Shown: positions 52,376-64,000 of the stretch, piece by piece
Position numbering within the stretch: the stretch's first letter is position 1
How the letters are laid out: each line of letters starts with the position of its first letter
DNA from: Ancistrus triradiatus
Lineage: Eukaryota; Chordata; Actinopteri; Siluriformes; Loricariidae
NCBI GenBank assembly: GCA_025084515.1
Contig: JAJAGP010000083.1
Span: forward strand, 333,665-397,664
Reading direction: 5' to 3'
DNA: 64,000 bases
Notes under the pieces: model-generated
Seen by the model: the letters and a program-made list of their open reading frames with translations, nothing else
Databases searched by the model: none
What the model was told of the DNA's origin: nothing
Program-made: the position numbers and the translations under genes

Positions 52376-55084
52376 GCTATTTAACTGTTTTTTATAGTTA
52401 CACAGGTTATATTGGGTATAGTGTTTAAAGCAGTTTATGTGGTAGGAGTATGAAATATACTCACAAAGAAAAATGTCTCACCAAGGAGGAGTTGTTGGAA
52501 TTGACTGAATTGACTTTATATGTTTGAATGTAATGATGATTATATGTACGTGATTACAATATTAGAGCGAAAGAGTAAGTTTATTGGGGAAAACTGTACA
52601 ATTGAAAAGAGGCTCTAGTTACCCTGTTAGGCCACCTCTAGTATAGCATGTATAGTATAGTATACTATATAGTATAGTAATTAAATGTATTTTAGGTACG
52701 TGACAGACCATAGAAGATGATTACTGGCCATGCAGTAAGGAGAACAGTCTCACACAGTGCAGTTATATCAGCCTGCTACTAAATATGCTTTCCCACTTTT
52801 CTAGTGTTGCATACAGGGGAACTCTGTTTGACTCTGGCTTCGTGGAATGAAACTGTGCTTTTCTCATCAATCCTTATCAAACTATCTGTGGTGATGTTAT
52901 TCATGAACTACATATTACACTGGCTCACCTTTACACCTATATTAAACCTGAAGCAATGGTTTTGCTTGTGCATTTCAAGCCTGTGAGTACTGTTCCTTTC
53001 ACTCCAATGAGCAACTAAATCACCATCTGGCTAATGATGATGATCTGACTTCCATTATGCATTTACTTACTGTGTGATTTCACCAATATGCCACATTCCA
53101 AGGACACAGCACTGTGCAAAAACTCATCCATGCCTGTTGGTAGTTAGCACACAGTTACAGTCTGACCTGTTCTTGGATGTTTGGAAAGCAAACATTTATC
53201 AGCCATTTCCTGTGTAAATGGATAGGCAAACACAAGAGCCGCTGAGAGGCAGTAATTGCGTCGTGGTTTCATGTTACATAAAGCATTCAGCCGATGCCGT
53301 GATGTCAGAGAGTGCTTCATCACTAGACGCTTTGTTCCTATTCGAGTCTCATTTTTTCCACCAGCGCCAGGAGGGAGGTGTGTTTTTAACGTCTCCTTAT
53401 TGAAGACTACAGATACCTGTTTTTATGTGGCAGGCAGAACTTCCTCAACATAAGATATTTTCTCACAGAGTGAAGGCATCACTAAAGGGCAAGTGATGGA
53501 CCAAAGTAGATATAGTGCACAGTGTAATGTACTGAAGCCACGTTGGTGACTAAGTGATGGCATTTATTCTAGTAGGACATATAGCTGGTGCCTGAGTGTT
53601 GGTCATATTATTTACACTGCAATGATTCCCCAGTGAATCAAAATGCTTTCAGGCTTTTAAAGACGTTGCCTGGTCTGTCCTGGCTCAGTTATGAATGTAA
53701 TGCCTTGAGACCATTGTAGTCTCCCCTATTCTCTTGTCTCAAATGTCATCTTGCACTTTCAATAAAAAGCCACTCAGCTTTATGTTTCAAGGGAAAATGT
53801 CACTGGAAGGGTATCCACATGGGTCCAGTAACTTTGGTATAAATATTACATTGTATTAAGTGGAAAATGAATGCATTTAACTGAATAGAAATCAACTGAA
53901 GGCTATGTCATTGGATAATCATTACACCACATTGTTTGTACAATGGTGGCCCAGAGTATACATGTACTTTACCTTTTTTGACTGATTGTACCTGTTCTTG
54001 CATATGAGTACAGCTTATACATGCTGTTTTTTCAAAACATATCTTAGTGTGGAAGCTTAATATTTTTCTTCATACATATTCCTCCTTGAATTCATTACTG
54101 CTCAACCCAGCCTATTCGCCTACATTGTGATTTGTGCACTCCCACTTGTATAGTGCAATTTAATAATTCATAGTGTTACCTTTGTGTACATGTGAGTTTT
54201 CTTTTTGTTGCATGTCCTGTTGATGAGTGCTAGCACCTATACTGAAAAAGAATGTGCTGCATCTAAAATGAGCTGTTATTAGTGCATGGTATCTGGCACA
54301 GACCTGTTTGTTAGAATAAATTAAATCTGTTTTATACCAGACTTCCTTATTCTTTGTTTAAAGCACCCTTTTGGCAGCTTTTCTCTCAAATAAAAACTAA
54401 ATACAGATTTACACCTACATAAACACCTTGCAACATGATTAAGGCTGATAATTGCACTTCCTCACATTGTCTGAGAACACTGGGGAATATTCCACCTAGG
54501 TGCACAGACAAAGCGTACAAGGCCATTCTAGACTGATGATCCTTTTAAATATAGTTTACCAATGTGCGGTTAAAATCACTGAGGTCAAATTTTATTTCCA
54601 TTTTGATGGTTGATGTATGATGTTTTGCATTTCACTGGTGCCACATGATTGGTTGATTATATGACCGCATGAATGAGTAGGTGTACAAGTGTTTCTAAAG
54701 GTGCGTCAATGAATGTGTATCATATGGTATTGTCATATATCAATATAGTGATGATGCTCTAGGTTCAATCCTGGCCTCCGGTTACTGTTTCTGTGGAGGT
54801 TGTCTAAAAACATTCCTTTACTGGCTGCCCATATTTGTCCATATTTATAAATGATTGTTTCGTAATCCAGAGTGTACTGATGAAACAATTATATTATTGT
54901 ATAAATATGTACTCCCCGGACAAAAAATGAGCCACCTTGCATGTTTATGGTGGTAGTAACTTCAAGCTCATGCCGTTGTATGAGGATGATCAAGCTATAA
55001 ATGCCTGCACAGTGTGCGACGGGATTCACAAATTGAGAAGAGGTGGTACAGTGCAGTGAATGTCTTGTTTGATGTGTGGAATAT
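52376..55084. other. No gene recognised
   Basis: AT-rich, unassigned. A small 'tatagtatagtatactata' tract lies at about 52650-52678. No splice-linked coding exons were found on either strand. Confidence 0.4.
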
Positions 55085-55385
55085 GGGGTGGCACGGTGGC
55101 TCGGTGGGTAGCATCGCCACCTCATAGCAAGGGTTCAATCCCTGGGTTCAATCCCTGGGTCCTTTTTGTGTGGAGTCTGCATGTCCTCCCTGTGTCCACG
55201 TGGGATTACTCTGGATACTCCGGGTTCCTCCCACAGTCCAAAGGCATGCATGTTAGATTCATTGACTACACTAAATTGGCATTGACTTGAGTGTATGAGT
55301 GACTTGTCTTGAGGTTACCTTGTGTGTACCTTTGTGTGTTGCTGAACATGGCCAATGATGCTGATAGCGGCGTTAAATAAATGAA
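55085..55385 (+). repeat. Dispersed repeat, 'GGCACGGTGGC' type
   Basis: Forward copy with head 'ggggtggcacggtggctcgg', an internal tandem duplication of 'gggttcaatccct' at about 55131-55158, 'ctccgggttcctcccacagt', 'aaaggcatgcatgttagatt' and a diverged 3' end. Confidence 0.82.
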
Positions 55386-55929
55386 TAACGTAACGTAAAC
55401 TTCTGGAAAATGGGTCGCAAAGCAGATGTTAATAACAAAACACACAGTGGGATTAGCGACATGAGAGATGAATGAGAATTGCTAATCATATCAGCAAATA
55501 CATTACTTTGGAACATAGACAATTAATGTACAAAGGCTGAAAGTGAAGGTCATTCACATCTTTTTACAATGAAGGGTGTATGGTACAGATTAAATTGCCC
55601 TGGGATTAGCAGAGCTAATTTGTGGAGTCAAACATTGATCTGACAACGTGTGCTGTGTGTGATTTCAGTGACTGGATTATTTTTCAATTCCTTACAGCTG
55701 TGGCTCTCAGTGCTTCCTGATAGAAGTTGTCTTATACTTGAATGAATCTGTTTGTGTCTAATGCACACAGATGCCAATTTAGGCACACCTGTTGGAAATC
55801 TGCCATGTTTGTGCATTTTGTAGACTTTCTGTTGCTAACATATCGTATAGGACTTAACTACTTAACTACAGATCTTAGACTTAACTACTTTCAAGCTACT
55901 AACAAGAGGTACAACAAGAAGCCCTTGGA
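55386..55929. other. No gene recognised
   Basis: Unassigned sequence between the dispersed repeat and the GC-rich retroelement region. Confidence 0.4.
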
Positions 55930-57020
55930 GCAGAAACGGACTGGACGTTCTCTGGAAGAGGATAGATGCTCTGGATGCGCTCAGGGAGAGCCTCATGGGA
56001 TCGGACGGCCTCTGGGCAAGCCTCTCAGAAACAAACGGCCTCCTGACAGGCTTCTCGGGAACAAGCGGCCTCTGAGCAGGCCTCTCAGGAACAAACTGCC
56101 TCTGTGCAGGCCTCTAGCGTGAAAGTCCTCGGTGCAGGCACTGGAACGGACGACCTCAGAGCTGGCACGGGCGCTGACGTCCTCGACGCCGGCACAGTCG
56201 CTGGCGTCCTCGGTGCTGGTCCTTTTGCTGATGTGCTCGGTGCAAACGTTTGTGGCACAGGAGTTGGCACAACCGGCTCCAATAAGAAACTGAAAGTCAC
56301 GTCACGTTCAGGTACAGCACTAGGCGGCGCATCGTGCTCAGATACCGAGTCAAACGGCACTAACGGCTTAGGCATTGAGCTATTTGGCAACGCTAATGGC
56401 TTAGATGCGAAGCTAAGTGGTGCAGTAGATACCGATACGGAACTAGGTGGCACGTCCTGCTCGGGTACGGAACTACGAGATGCGACGTGCTTAGACATGG
56501 AAACAAGCGTCAGTTCGAACTCAGATATGGAGCTATTGTGATCAGATATGCGGCTACGGGGTGCGATGAACTCAGATATGAAACTAAGTGATGCATCTGA
56601 CCTTTGTACTGAGCTACCGTGCTCAGATACGGAGCTAATGAATTCAAGTACGGAGCTAACATGTTCAGATACTAAACTAAAGGGCGCAGGATACGGAACC
56701 AGTTCAAATACGGAACTAACTAATTTTAGGTACGGAGCCAACATGCTCGAGTACAAAACTAAAGGGCGCGGCGGGCTTAGATACGAAGCCAGACGGCGCT
56801 AATGGTTCAAATACGAAACTAACAAATTCAGGTACAGAGCTAACATGCTCGAGTATGAAACTAAAGGGCGCGGCGGACTAAGATATGGAGCCAGGCGGCA
56901 CATCGTACTACAGAGCTAGTTAGTGCTAACGGCTCAGGTACTGAGCTATGTGGTGCTAACAGCTCATCTACGGAGCTAAGAGCGGCGTGCTCAGATACGG
57001 AGCTAGCGTGGTCAAGTACA
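55930..57020 (-). repeat. GC-rich degenerate tandem-repeat region of a retroelement
   Basis: Short units of about 20-30 bases recur in imperfect form, such as 'cagatacggagctaacgtg' and 'ctcagatacggagcta' variants across 56320-57010 and 'gcaggcctctcaggaacaaa' variants at 56010-56110. Read on the minus strand (frame 56756-56085) they give a Ser/Val/Pro-rich chain with repeats like SVSEHVSS and PVPAPRT or PVPALRS. A + strand frame also stays open (56104-56541). The minus strand is the more likely sense because it follows the gag-like segment at 57236-57024. Base composition differs sharply from the AT-rich surroundings. Confidence 0.6.
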
Positions 57021-57023
57021 GGG

Positions 57024-57230
57024 CTACAGGCATGTAAGGCACCATTTCACAAATACCAGGCGTTCAAATTCAGAATAATAGATGAATTGGTGCAAGTATG
57101 CCCAACACTGCCGGAAAAATTCTCCACATAGATGGGGATTACTGTCAAATTTTTCTGGCAGCTCAGCCCAGGCGGACCGAACAGTGGTAGCGTGGTAACC
57201 TGCTTTCTCCGTGTTTTGGGCAGGGAATTC
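57024..57230 (-). pseudogene. LTR-retroelement gag-like fragment
   Basis: Minus-strand frame TEFPAQNTEKAGYHATTVRS then AWAELPEKFDSNPHLCGEFF and RQCWAYLHQFIYYSEFERLV. The LPEKFDxxPxLCxxFxRQC pattern is typical of fish Ty3/gypsy-type gag proteins. It starts immediately after an LTR-like end and stops after about 70 codons. No protease, reverse transcriptase or integrase follows. Confidence 0.65.
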
Positions 57231-57480
57231 TGTCACGAGTGGGGGTAGTGGGAGGTAAGGAGACGAGTGCAGGGTTTAATGATCCCAAAGCAAGCGCAAA
57301 CACAAAACAACTGGAGCAAAGCTGAATTACTACGACACGAAAAGGTCCTAAGCTAACGAGGCAAAGACGAGCAGTTCAAAGCTAACGTGAGCAGGCACGA
57401 GTAACAAAGGGCGGTAACTGCCGCCAAACAAAAACATGCCGCTGTTCAAACATAGAAGAAAACATTTGTGATAATTCACC
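57231..57480 (-). mobile_element. Probable LTR (5' LTR end) of the same retroelement
   Basis: On the minus strand the sequence passes 'gggatcattaaaccctgcac' (ATTAAA-type poly(A) signal), 'tcgtctccttacctcccact' and ends 'ctcgtgaca' at 57231, right before the gag-like frame. This is the usual layout of a fish gypsy-type LTR. I could not locate the outer LTR boundary or a second LTR, so the extent is approximate. Confidence 0.5.
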
Positions 57481-58147
57481 GCGTCACAGATGAACATTAT
57501 GATGCAGAAGTGTTTCCCACAGGTCCTAGTGAGTTGAATAAACAGGTCTACCGATGTCCATGCTAGTGGATCACTCTCAGCACAGAAATCTAACCAGCAA
57601 AATAGTGACAACTGAAAACTGTTTTAAGCACTGTGAACATTTTTTACCAGCCACTTTTTTTATACACCCCTGCCTTGTTAGTACGTCATGTGCACGTATA
57701 ATTAAACACTTTCTCCATACACAGTTTGTGTTAGCAGCCTGTCTTCTGGGCCATTGTCTTACTTTAGTCCCACTTTTGTTTAAATATATTTAGTTGCCAG
57801 ACTATTGTCACGTCAGCTGTGAAACTCGTGTTTTCAAATCTAACACTTCAGTTTCACCTCAAAATGCCTGATAAATTCGTAGCAGTGCACACATCTCTTT
57901 AAGTCTTACTTACTTACAAGTCACATGAACCAAGATCAGGTATGCTTATTCTCTTGAATTGCGAGCTTGATGGATCGGTTATAACCTGTCCATCTCTTTA
58001 AAAATGAGTAATTTATCAGTGGTACTACGTGTATCTACCTGAGGCAGCTCAATCAACCTGCCAAGGAGAGATGCTGTTGACACTGAAGTCCACTTCTGGG
58101 GATAGTTACATTTTGAGGTAGCATTTGAACATGCAGTATTCTGGTCT
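57481..58147. other. No gene recognised
   Basis: Unassigned sequence, possibly including the outer part of the LTR. Confidence 0.35.
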
Positions 58148-59915
58148 TACAGTCGTATGAAACAGTTTGGGCACCCCTGATAATTTTCATGATTTTAGTT
58201 TATAAATCATTGGTTGTTCAGAGCAGCAACTTGAGTTAAATATATTATATAGCAGATGAACACAGTGATATTTGAGAAGTGAAATGAAGTTTATAGGATT
58301 TACAGAAAGTGTGCAGTAATTATTCAAACAAAATTAGGCAGGTGCATAAATTTGGGCACCCCAACAGAAAAATTACATCAATATTTAGTAGATCCTCCTT
58401 TTGTAGAAATAACATTTACATTTACATTTACATTTGCAGCATTTTAGCAGACGCCTTATCCAGAGCGACTTACAATTGGTACAATCTTACAATCCAAGCA
58501 ACTGTGGGTTAAGGGCCTTGCTCAAGGACCCAACAGTGGCAGCTTTTTTCAGAGGTGGATTTGAACCCTGGACATTCTGGTCCATAGTCCAGTACCTTAC
58601 CCGCTAGGCTACCACAGTCCCCTAAATAACAGCCGCTAAACGCTTCCTACAGCTTCCAGTCTGGATTCTGGTTGAAGGTGCTTTGGACCATTCTTCTTTA
58701 GAAACATCTCCAGTTCAGTCATCTTTGATGGTTTCCAAGCATGGACAGCCCACATTTTCAGTAATATTCATGTCTGGGGACTGAGATGGCCATTCCAGAA
58801 CGTTGTACTGGTTCCTCTGCATGAATGCCTTAGTAGATTATGAGCAGGGTTTGGGGTCGTTGGCCTCGGTGCAACTTTGTCACTGATTCTTGAACATTGT
58901 TCTTAAGAATCTGGAGATATTAACTGGAATCCATGCGACCCTCAATTTTAACAAGATTCCTAGTACCTGCACTGGCCACACAGTCCCGCGGGCATTATGG
59001 AACCGCCACCAAATTTTACTGTGGGTAGCAAGTGTTTGTCTTGGGATGCTGTGTTCCTTTTCCGCTCCTTGTTATGTCCAAATAACTCAATTTTAGTTTC
59101 ACAGTACACAGCACTTTATTCCAAAATGAAGCTGGATTGTCCAAATGTGCTGTAGCACACCTCAAGTGACTCTGTTTGTGGCGTGTCTGCAGAAAAGGCT
59201 TCTTCTGCATTACTCTCCCATACAGCCTCTCCTTGTGCAAAGTGCGCTGTATAGTTGAACGATGAACAGTGACACCATCTGCAGGGCAAGATGAGGTTGT
59301 AGGTCTTTGGAGGTGGTCTGTGGCTTGACTATGACTGTTCTCACCATTCTTCGCCTCTGCCTATCTGAGATTTTTCTTGGTCTGCCACTTCGGGAGTTCC
59401 TTAACTAGAACTGTGCCTGTGGTCTTCCATTGCCTCACTATGTTCCTCACAGTGGAAACTGACAGCTGAAATCTCTGAGAGAGCTTTTCCCTTTCCCCTG
59501 AACCATGATGTTGAAACAACCTTTGTTTTTAGGCCATTTGAGAGTTGTTTTGAGGCTCCCATGTTGCCACTCTTCAGAGAAGATGCAAAGAGGAGAAAAA
59601 CTAGTTGGATTCACTTGTGTATGTAGATCAAGGGTCAATGAGCTTACAAAAAACAAATGTTGTGTTCCAATAATTAGTGCTAAAGGTATTCAAATGACAA
59701 GGGTGCCCAAATTTATGCACCTGCCTAATTTTGTTTGAATAATTACTGCACACTTTCTGTAAAAACCTATAAACTTAATTTCACTTCGCAAATATCACTG
59801 TGTTCATCTGCTATATGATATATTTACCTGAAATTGCTGAGCTGGACAACCAATGATTTATAAAGAAAAATCATGAAAATTATCAGGGGTACCCAAACTT
59901 TTTCATACGACTGTA
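58148..59915 (-). mobile_element. Tc1-like transposon with ~200-bp inverted repeats, carrying a SINE
   Basis: Left end 'tacagtcgtatgaaacagtt' with 'tgggcacccctgataatttt'; right end 'gaaaattatcaggggtaccc' with 'aaactttttcatacgactgta'. The repeats extend inward about 200 bases, including 'tgcagtaattattcaaacaa' and 'aattaggcaggtgcataaat' on the left and their complement on the right. The transposase reads on the minus strand in broken pieces: RLYGRVMQKKPFLQTRHKQS and HLRCATAHLDNPASFWNKVL near 59220-59110, then GGxxVP-type and C-terminal traces. Without the SINE the element is about 1.55 kb. Confidence 0.9.
58415..58623 (-). mobile_element. SINE copy with target-site duplication AAATAACA
   Basis: Reverse full-length copy with an extended 'catttacatttacatttgca' tail. 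AAATAACA at 58407-58414 recurs exactly at 58624-58631. It sits inside the Tc1 element at 58148-59915. Confidence 0.95.
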
Positions 59916-61296
59916 TGTAGCTTGTAAGTCTCCTAGAGATTTCAGAGTGCTCTATCATTGCTTACTGCTTTACCAACCAGTGCAAAACAAAGTTAATCCA
60001 GCTGTAAGATGGCCAGAGACTGGTGGTGAGGCAGAGCAAAATCAATTCTACTCCCTGAGTGAGTACTATTTCTCTAAATTCTTGATTGATTGCATTAATA
60101 AGCACAGACTGTTTCAGACAAATGACATATCTCAGTGCGACTGGTATGTAGTTTATGAGCAACATGTCCCCCTTGCTGTAAAACAAATGACATGAGAATG
60201 CTGAGAATGCCTTATTATCGACGTCTGTACTTACTGTATGTTTAATACAACATAAATAAACTTGAAAAATCTGTATGTTTATATAGATAAAGCCAACTAA
60301 AGATATCTTATAAATTTAACACAGAGGCTGCTCAACTGGACTGTAATATTTGCATTATGTAAGTTTATTGCCAACACATGCACTAACACAAACACATGAC
60401 CCTTCACAAATAACTGAGACCTTATGCCATGTTTTCTGGGCATGTGGAGGACCCATCTGTGAGCTCACCACCTTTCAGATAAACATCCTGTCAGACCAGA
60501 GCATTAAGCAGTTCCATGGGGCCTGATGGCTTCAATTCACAACATGAAGTTTAAATAATATAAAGCAGTTTCTAAACAGTATCGAGTATTAACAGTGTTT
60601 TGTGGAAGGCGATGGAAATTGTTGTATCCTGCTATAAGCAGGTCACATTAATGAAGTACAAATGGACATGCACTAGAGTGGAACTCAGAGTAACAGTAAT
60701 GGCTTCCATCGAGACTTAATTCGACATCAGCACATTTTGCAGAGATGAGTGTCTGCTCACTGCTTTGCTTTGCTTCCCTTTATTATAATTCTTTTGTTGT
60801 TTTCACCTCACTAATAACCTTTCCATATTTGTGGGTTACAGTAATAGTTCTGGAGGTTGTATTGATTGGCTGGTGCTATGGAGGCAGATGAATGTTGTTT
60901 TTTATTATGAGAGAACCACAGGATCTTGTGGTTGTTATTTTCCTTTCCTGTACATCAACCAGACATAGCAAACATTAAAAGCAGCAAGATGGTTGTAATC
61001 AAATATGGCTAAAAGCAGTTTTCATCTCCTTTGTATGCCATTGGACACTCGCAGCAGAGTTTCATTCTTGCTGCGTTAGCACAGTGCTGTACAGTTTTAC
61101 AGTATGTCAGAATGCTTTATTTCCCTATTAGAAACACCTATGCATTAAAAGATCATTTACGCTCTAGAAATAATATACCATTAATAAGTGATGTTGTTTC
61201 TGGTTTTAAACCAGGCAGCTAAACCTTCATTCATCAGTAGCATTACACAATGCGGGACATAACCTTGACTGCTGACGCACACATGCTTTTTGAATT
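59916..61296. other. No gene recognised
   Basis: Unassigned AT-rich sequence. Frames at 59947-60195 and 61031-61222 have no family features. Confidence 0.4.
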
Positions 61297-62053
61297 TATA
61301 ACCCCATATCAGAAAACGTTGGGACAGCATTTCAGACCTGTTAAAAAAAGAAATAATGATGTGACTTCAAACAGGTGATGTCAACAGGTCGTTGTAATTA
61401 TGATTTGGCACGAAAGCAGTCCAAAAAAGGCTGAGTCAGTGAGGAGCAAAGATGGGTAGAGGATCTCCAGTTTGTCAATAAAATTATTGAAATATTTAAA
61501 AACGATGTTCCTTGAAGAATTATTGCAAACCTTTGTCACTACAGTACATACAGTAGCTACAGTAAAACTTTACTGGGCAAAAAAGAAACCTCATATTAAC
61601 CATGTCCAGAAGCAATGTCGACTTCTCTGGGCTCAGAAGCATCTGATCAAAGATGAAAACATCCAGACTGTTATCAGCAACACATCCAGAAGACAGGGTC
61701 GGCCATGCTATGGGGTTGTGCCAGTGCCCTTGCACACCATGTTTGTTTTTCAGGAAGAATGTGACAAAATAACCCCTGAACCACTAAATTGCTTGGTATC
61801 CAGTGTTCTGAGAATGGCAGCATTACAAAGTGGCAAATGCTTTACCAACATATTTTTTGGAATGTGTTGCAGGCCTGAACTGCAGGAATGGATGCTTACT
61901 AACAAATGAATTGACGTTTACCAGACAAAACATGAACTATCTTGGGTTCATACGCTCTGCAATGAAATAAACGTCAAAGTAAGTATAAGAAATGCATACA
62001 TTTTTGATTTGCTTTTTCCATACTGTCCCAACCTTTTCTGATTTGGTCTTGTA
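61297..62053 (+). mobile_element. TIR element 'CCCATATCAGAAAACGTTGGGACAG', deletion derivative
   Basis: Left terminus 'tataaccccatatcagaaaa' with 'cgttgggacagcat' and right terminus 'ccatactgtcccaacctttt' with 'ctgatttggtcttgta' are inverted repeats of about 34 bases with 7-8 mismatches. The interior matches 18416-19516 (5' third) and 45582-45885 (3' third). Traces of Tc1-like transposase on the + strand: NHVQKQCRLLWAQKHLIKDE then SRRQGRPCYGV. The central catalytic region is deleted. Confidence 0.85.
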
Positions 62054-64000
62054 CTTTACCACAAATGAAACTTGATATATTATTGATTGATCATTTAATT
62101 CATTATATGAAAAGCACAAGTGCTCTGGTTACCCCAAAATCTCAGAACACAAAATCTCCTGCTGCTGATGTACCTGCTGACAGATCAATACAAAGCAGTC
62201 ATATTGTTTTGTTTTATTTTGTTTTTACCTTGACTGTGTTGTGGGGGCTCTGGCTCTTTGAGGGGCAAGTCTGGCTGGAAGGCAGGTGGGCTGGCATATT
62301 AGACTGCGTTGCCACCTGAGCACCTCAGAAATTGTTTCTATTCTATTCTGAGCACCTCAGACTTTGTTTCTATGGACAAGGAAAGTCTGCCTCATTCATT
62401 TAAAACCTATTTAGTGATGTAAATTAAATTCAAGTCTAGACACCATTTAATAAAATCTACTCCATTCATTATTCCATCTTTTAGTAATCACTTTATAAAG
62501 GTTAGACGTGAGTCCTAAGATTATCCTCGAACATTGCTTGCAAGGCAGGAATAGATGTGGTGTGGATGCCAGTTCATCAGAGGATATCGCACACTCACCC
62601 ATTCACCCAGGTGAACTTGGGAAGAACATGCCAAGCTATACTTTGTCAGTTTCACTTTGATTCAGAATAGGCACATGTATTAGCAAGTGTAAAATACTCA
62701 GTGATTATTTTAAATCTACCATCAAAGCTAATCGTGAAGATTTTCTTCTCACCACAGATTTTGGCAAACTTGCCATGAAATTCCAGCTCAAAACATCTAC
62801 AGTCTTACACAGCTTCAAGGAGCTGTCGCTGTGAGCTGATACAAAAATAGCATCTCACTTCTATTCAGGCAGACATAGCAGTCTGGCACGTCCTCCAGAT
62901 TTTGGCTGCGTTTCGCTTGAGACGAATTGGGAAAGTGGCTGCTATTGGATAACTTTCTGCTTAAGTGTTGAAGATCCTCATTTTCATTAAGTTGTTTTTC
63001 TTCCCAGGTAAAGAAGCTGCAATTACTTTCAACTTCACAAATAAGCTTGACTTTAATGAGGTAATAACGCAGAGCTAATTGGACTTTTATTCTCAAAATC
63101 AGCCAGAGAGCTTTTCATAAGATCTATTACAAAAACAAAGCAATTAAAAAAACATCCTGTCATGCTCATTTGTCCTGAAGTTGAGCTTCCAAGCCATTTC
63201 CATGGAAATGATGGTCTTGTATTACAATATATTCAACATTGGTCTGCTGCTGAGAAACCTGCACTAGAGGTGGGTATAAAGAATAACACGGGTGTTGTGT
63301 GTATGAGCCTCAGGGCACTTCTGTTCTTGTACATAGGCGTTCTTGTGATGCCTACTGATGCTTGGTCAGCAGAGACGTTGTCCCAGGTTGATGGATCTCA
63401 GGGAGAAGATATTTAGGTTTTGTTTTGTTATATATTTTGAAGATGGCAGTCATTTGCATGAAGGAAAACACAACAGCAACAGAGAGTTGCATGTTCCAGC
63501 AGAACAAATCACAAATGGTTTGGTTTTGAGTGAGTGGTTATCACTCCTTGCAGCCTTCTTTTAATAATGGAAACGGCCCCTGTTATAACCTGTCTGCTTT
63601 CATCCTGAAGTGCAAGTGCAGAGTGAACTATATGTATAACCATTTAAGTTCACTGATATGAGACAAAATTTGGTGAAGCTGCAGTTTGTTTGACTAAACT
63701 ATAGTCACAGTGTTTCAAAGAGTCAATGATAAGTACTGTTTGGGTTTAATATCATGATATATTACACTACTGAATATTGTCTAATTGTGTGATTGATTTG
63801 ATTGTCTGATTATGAGTGATTTATAAACAAACAATTGGATTTTGTCTTTGTTTAAAAGTGTGAGGAAAAAAATCGGATGGCCTGCTGAGCTTCTGTAGGT
63901 AAATTGTAAGGGGATCAGTTAATTAAAAGGTCTTTTAGATTTATTATTACCAGTACAGTAATGATGACCAAGGCTCGGTGTACACACGCTTTAGCTCCCC
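62054..64000. other. No gene recognised to the window end
   Basis: AT-rich, unassigned. 'gccagttcatcagaggatat' with 'cgcacactcacccattcacc' at about 62569-62606 resembles the 3' part of the 'GGCACGGTGGC' repeat. Frames at 62815-63096 and 63162-63564 lack recognisable features. Confidence 0.4.

Noticed and set aside
56104..56541. 145-codon + strand frame with G-A-G-T-type repeats
   Set aside because: It arises from the short tandem repeats and runs antisense to the likelier retroelement frame; I do not call it a gene.
62815..63564. Short frames near the window end, one starting with a hydrophobic stretch (LLFLYIGVLVM)
   Set aside because: The hydrophobic run is internal to an unrelated short frame, and no exon partners or homology were recognised.

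Overview
This window is vertebrate nuclear DNA, almost certainly from a teleost fish. It is AT-rich, its genes are split by GT-AG introns, and it is packed with fish-type Tc1/mariner transposons, a tRNA-type SINE with an L2-like tail, and L2-like LINE fragments. I cannot name the species. The transposon load would fit a catfish or another ostariophysan, but that is only an impression. Most short open reading frames here are chance or transposon-derived. Exon structures were built by hand from splice signals, reading phase and family resemblance.

Three host genes are supported. (1) MACIR (C5orf30, the UNC119-binding macrophage regulator) has a single coding exon on the + strand at 5346-5966, with a CpG-richer promoter candidate upstream and a poly(A) signal at 6228. 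(2) A complete four-exon c-type lysozyme lies on the + strand at 19910-22617, with signal peptide, all eight cysteines and the catalytic Glu35/Asp52 pair. (3) A complete 12-exon PDZPH1 (PDZ plus two PH domains, 1198 codons before the stop) lies on the - strand at 37244-27582. It has a giant 2.2-kb second exon encoding a disordered region with a cysteine cluster. As I recall, PDZPH1 is a pseudogene in human at 5q21, in the same area as MACIR, so this appears to be an old neighbourhood with a lysozyme gene lying between the two.

The rest is mobile-element debris. Layout: 0-3 kb, repeats and dinucleotide tracts; 3.2-6.3 kb, MACIR; 6.3-19.8 kb, nested DNA transposons (7.4, 8.6, 12.2, 14.1, 16.8 and 18.4 kb) and an L2-like LINE tail (10.8 kb); 19.9-22.8 kb, lysozyme; 23-27.3 kb, MITEs and Tc1 remnants; 27.5-37.3 kb, PDZPH1 with insertions in its introns; 37.7-38.7 kb, a Tc1-like deletion derivative; 39-45.5 kb, mostly unremarkable; 45.6-48.2 kb, a pile-up of three Tc1-type elements, one with a transposase broken by only a single stop codon; 50.7-52.4 kb, an L2-like LINE; 55.9-57.5 kb, a GC-rich LTR-retroelement remnant with a repetitive region; 58.1-59.9 kb, a Tc1 element carrying a SINE; 61.3-62.05 kb, a further TIR element. 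Several SINE copies have clean target-site duplications and sit inside DNA transposons, which gives a relative order of insertion.

I found no sign of a new multi-gene system. The most interesting items are the intact PDZPH1 with its cysteine cluster and overlapping upstream ORF, the MACIR-lysozyme-PDZPH1 linkage, the nearly intact Tc1 transposase, and the repetitive retroelement region.
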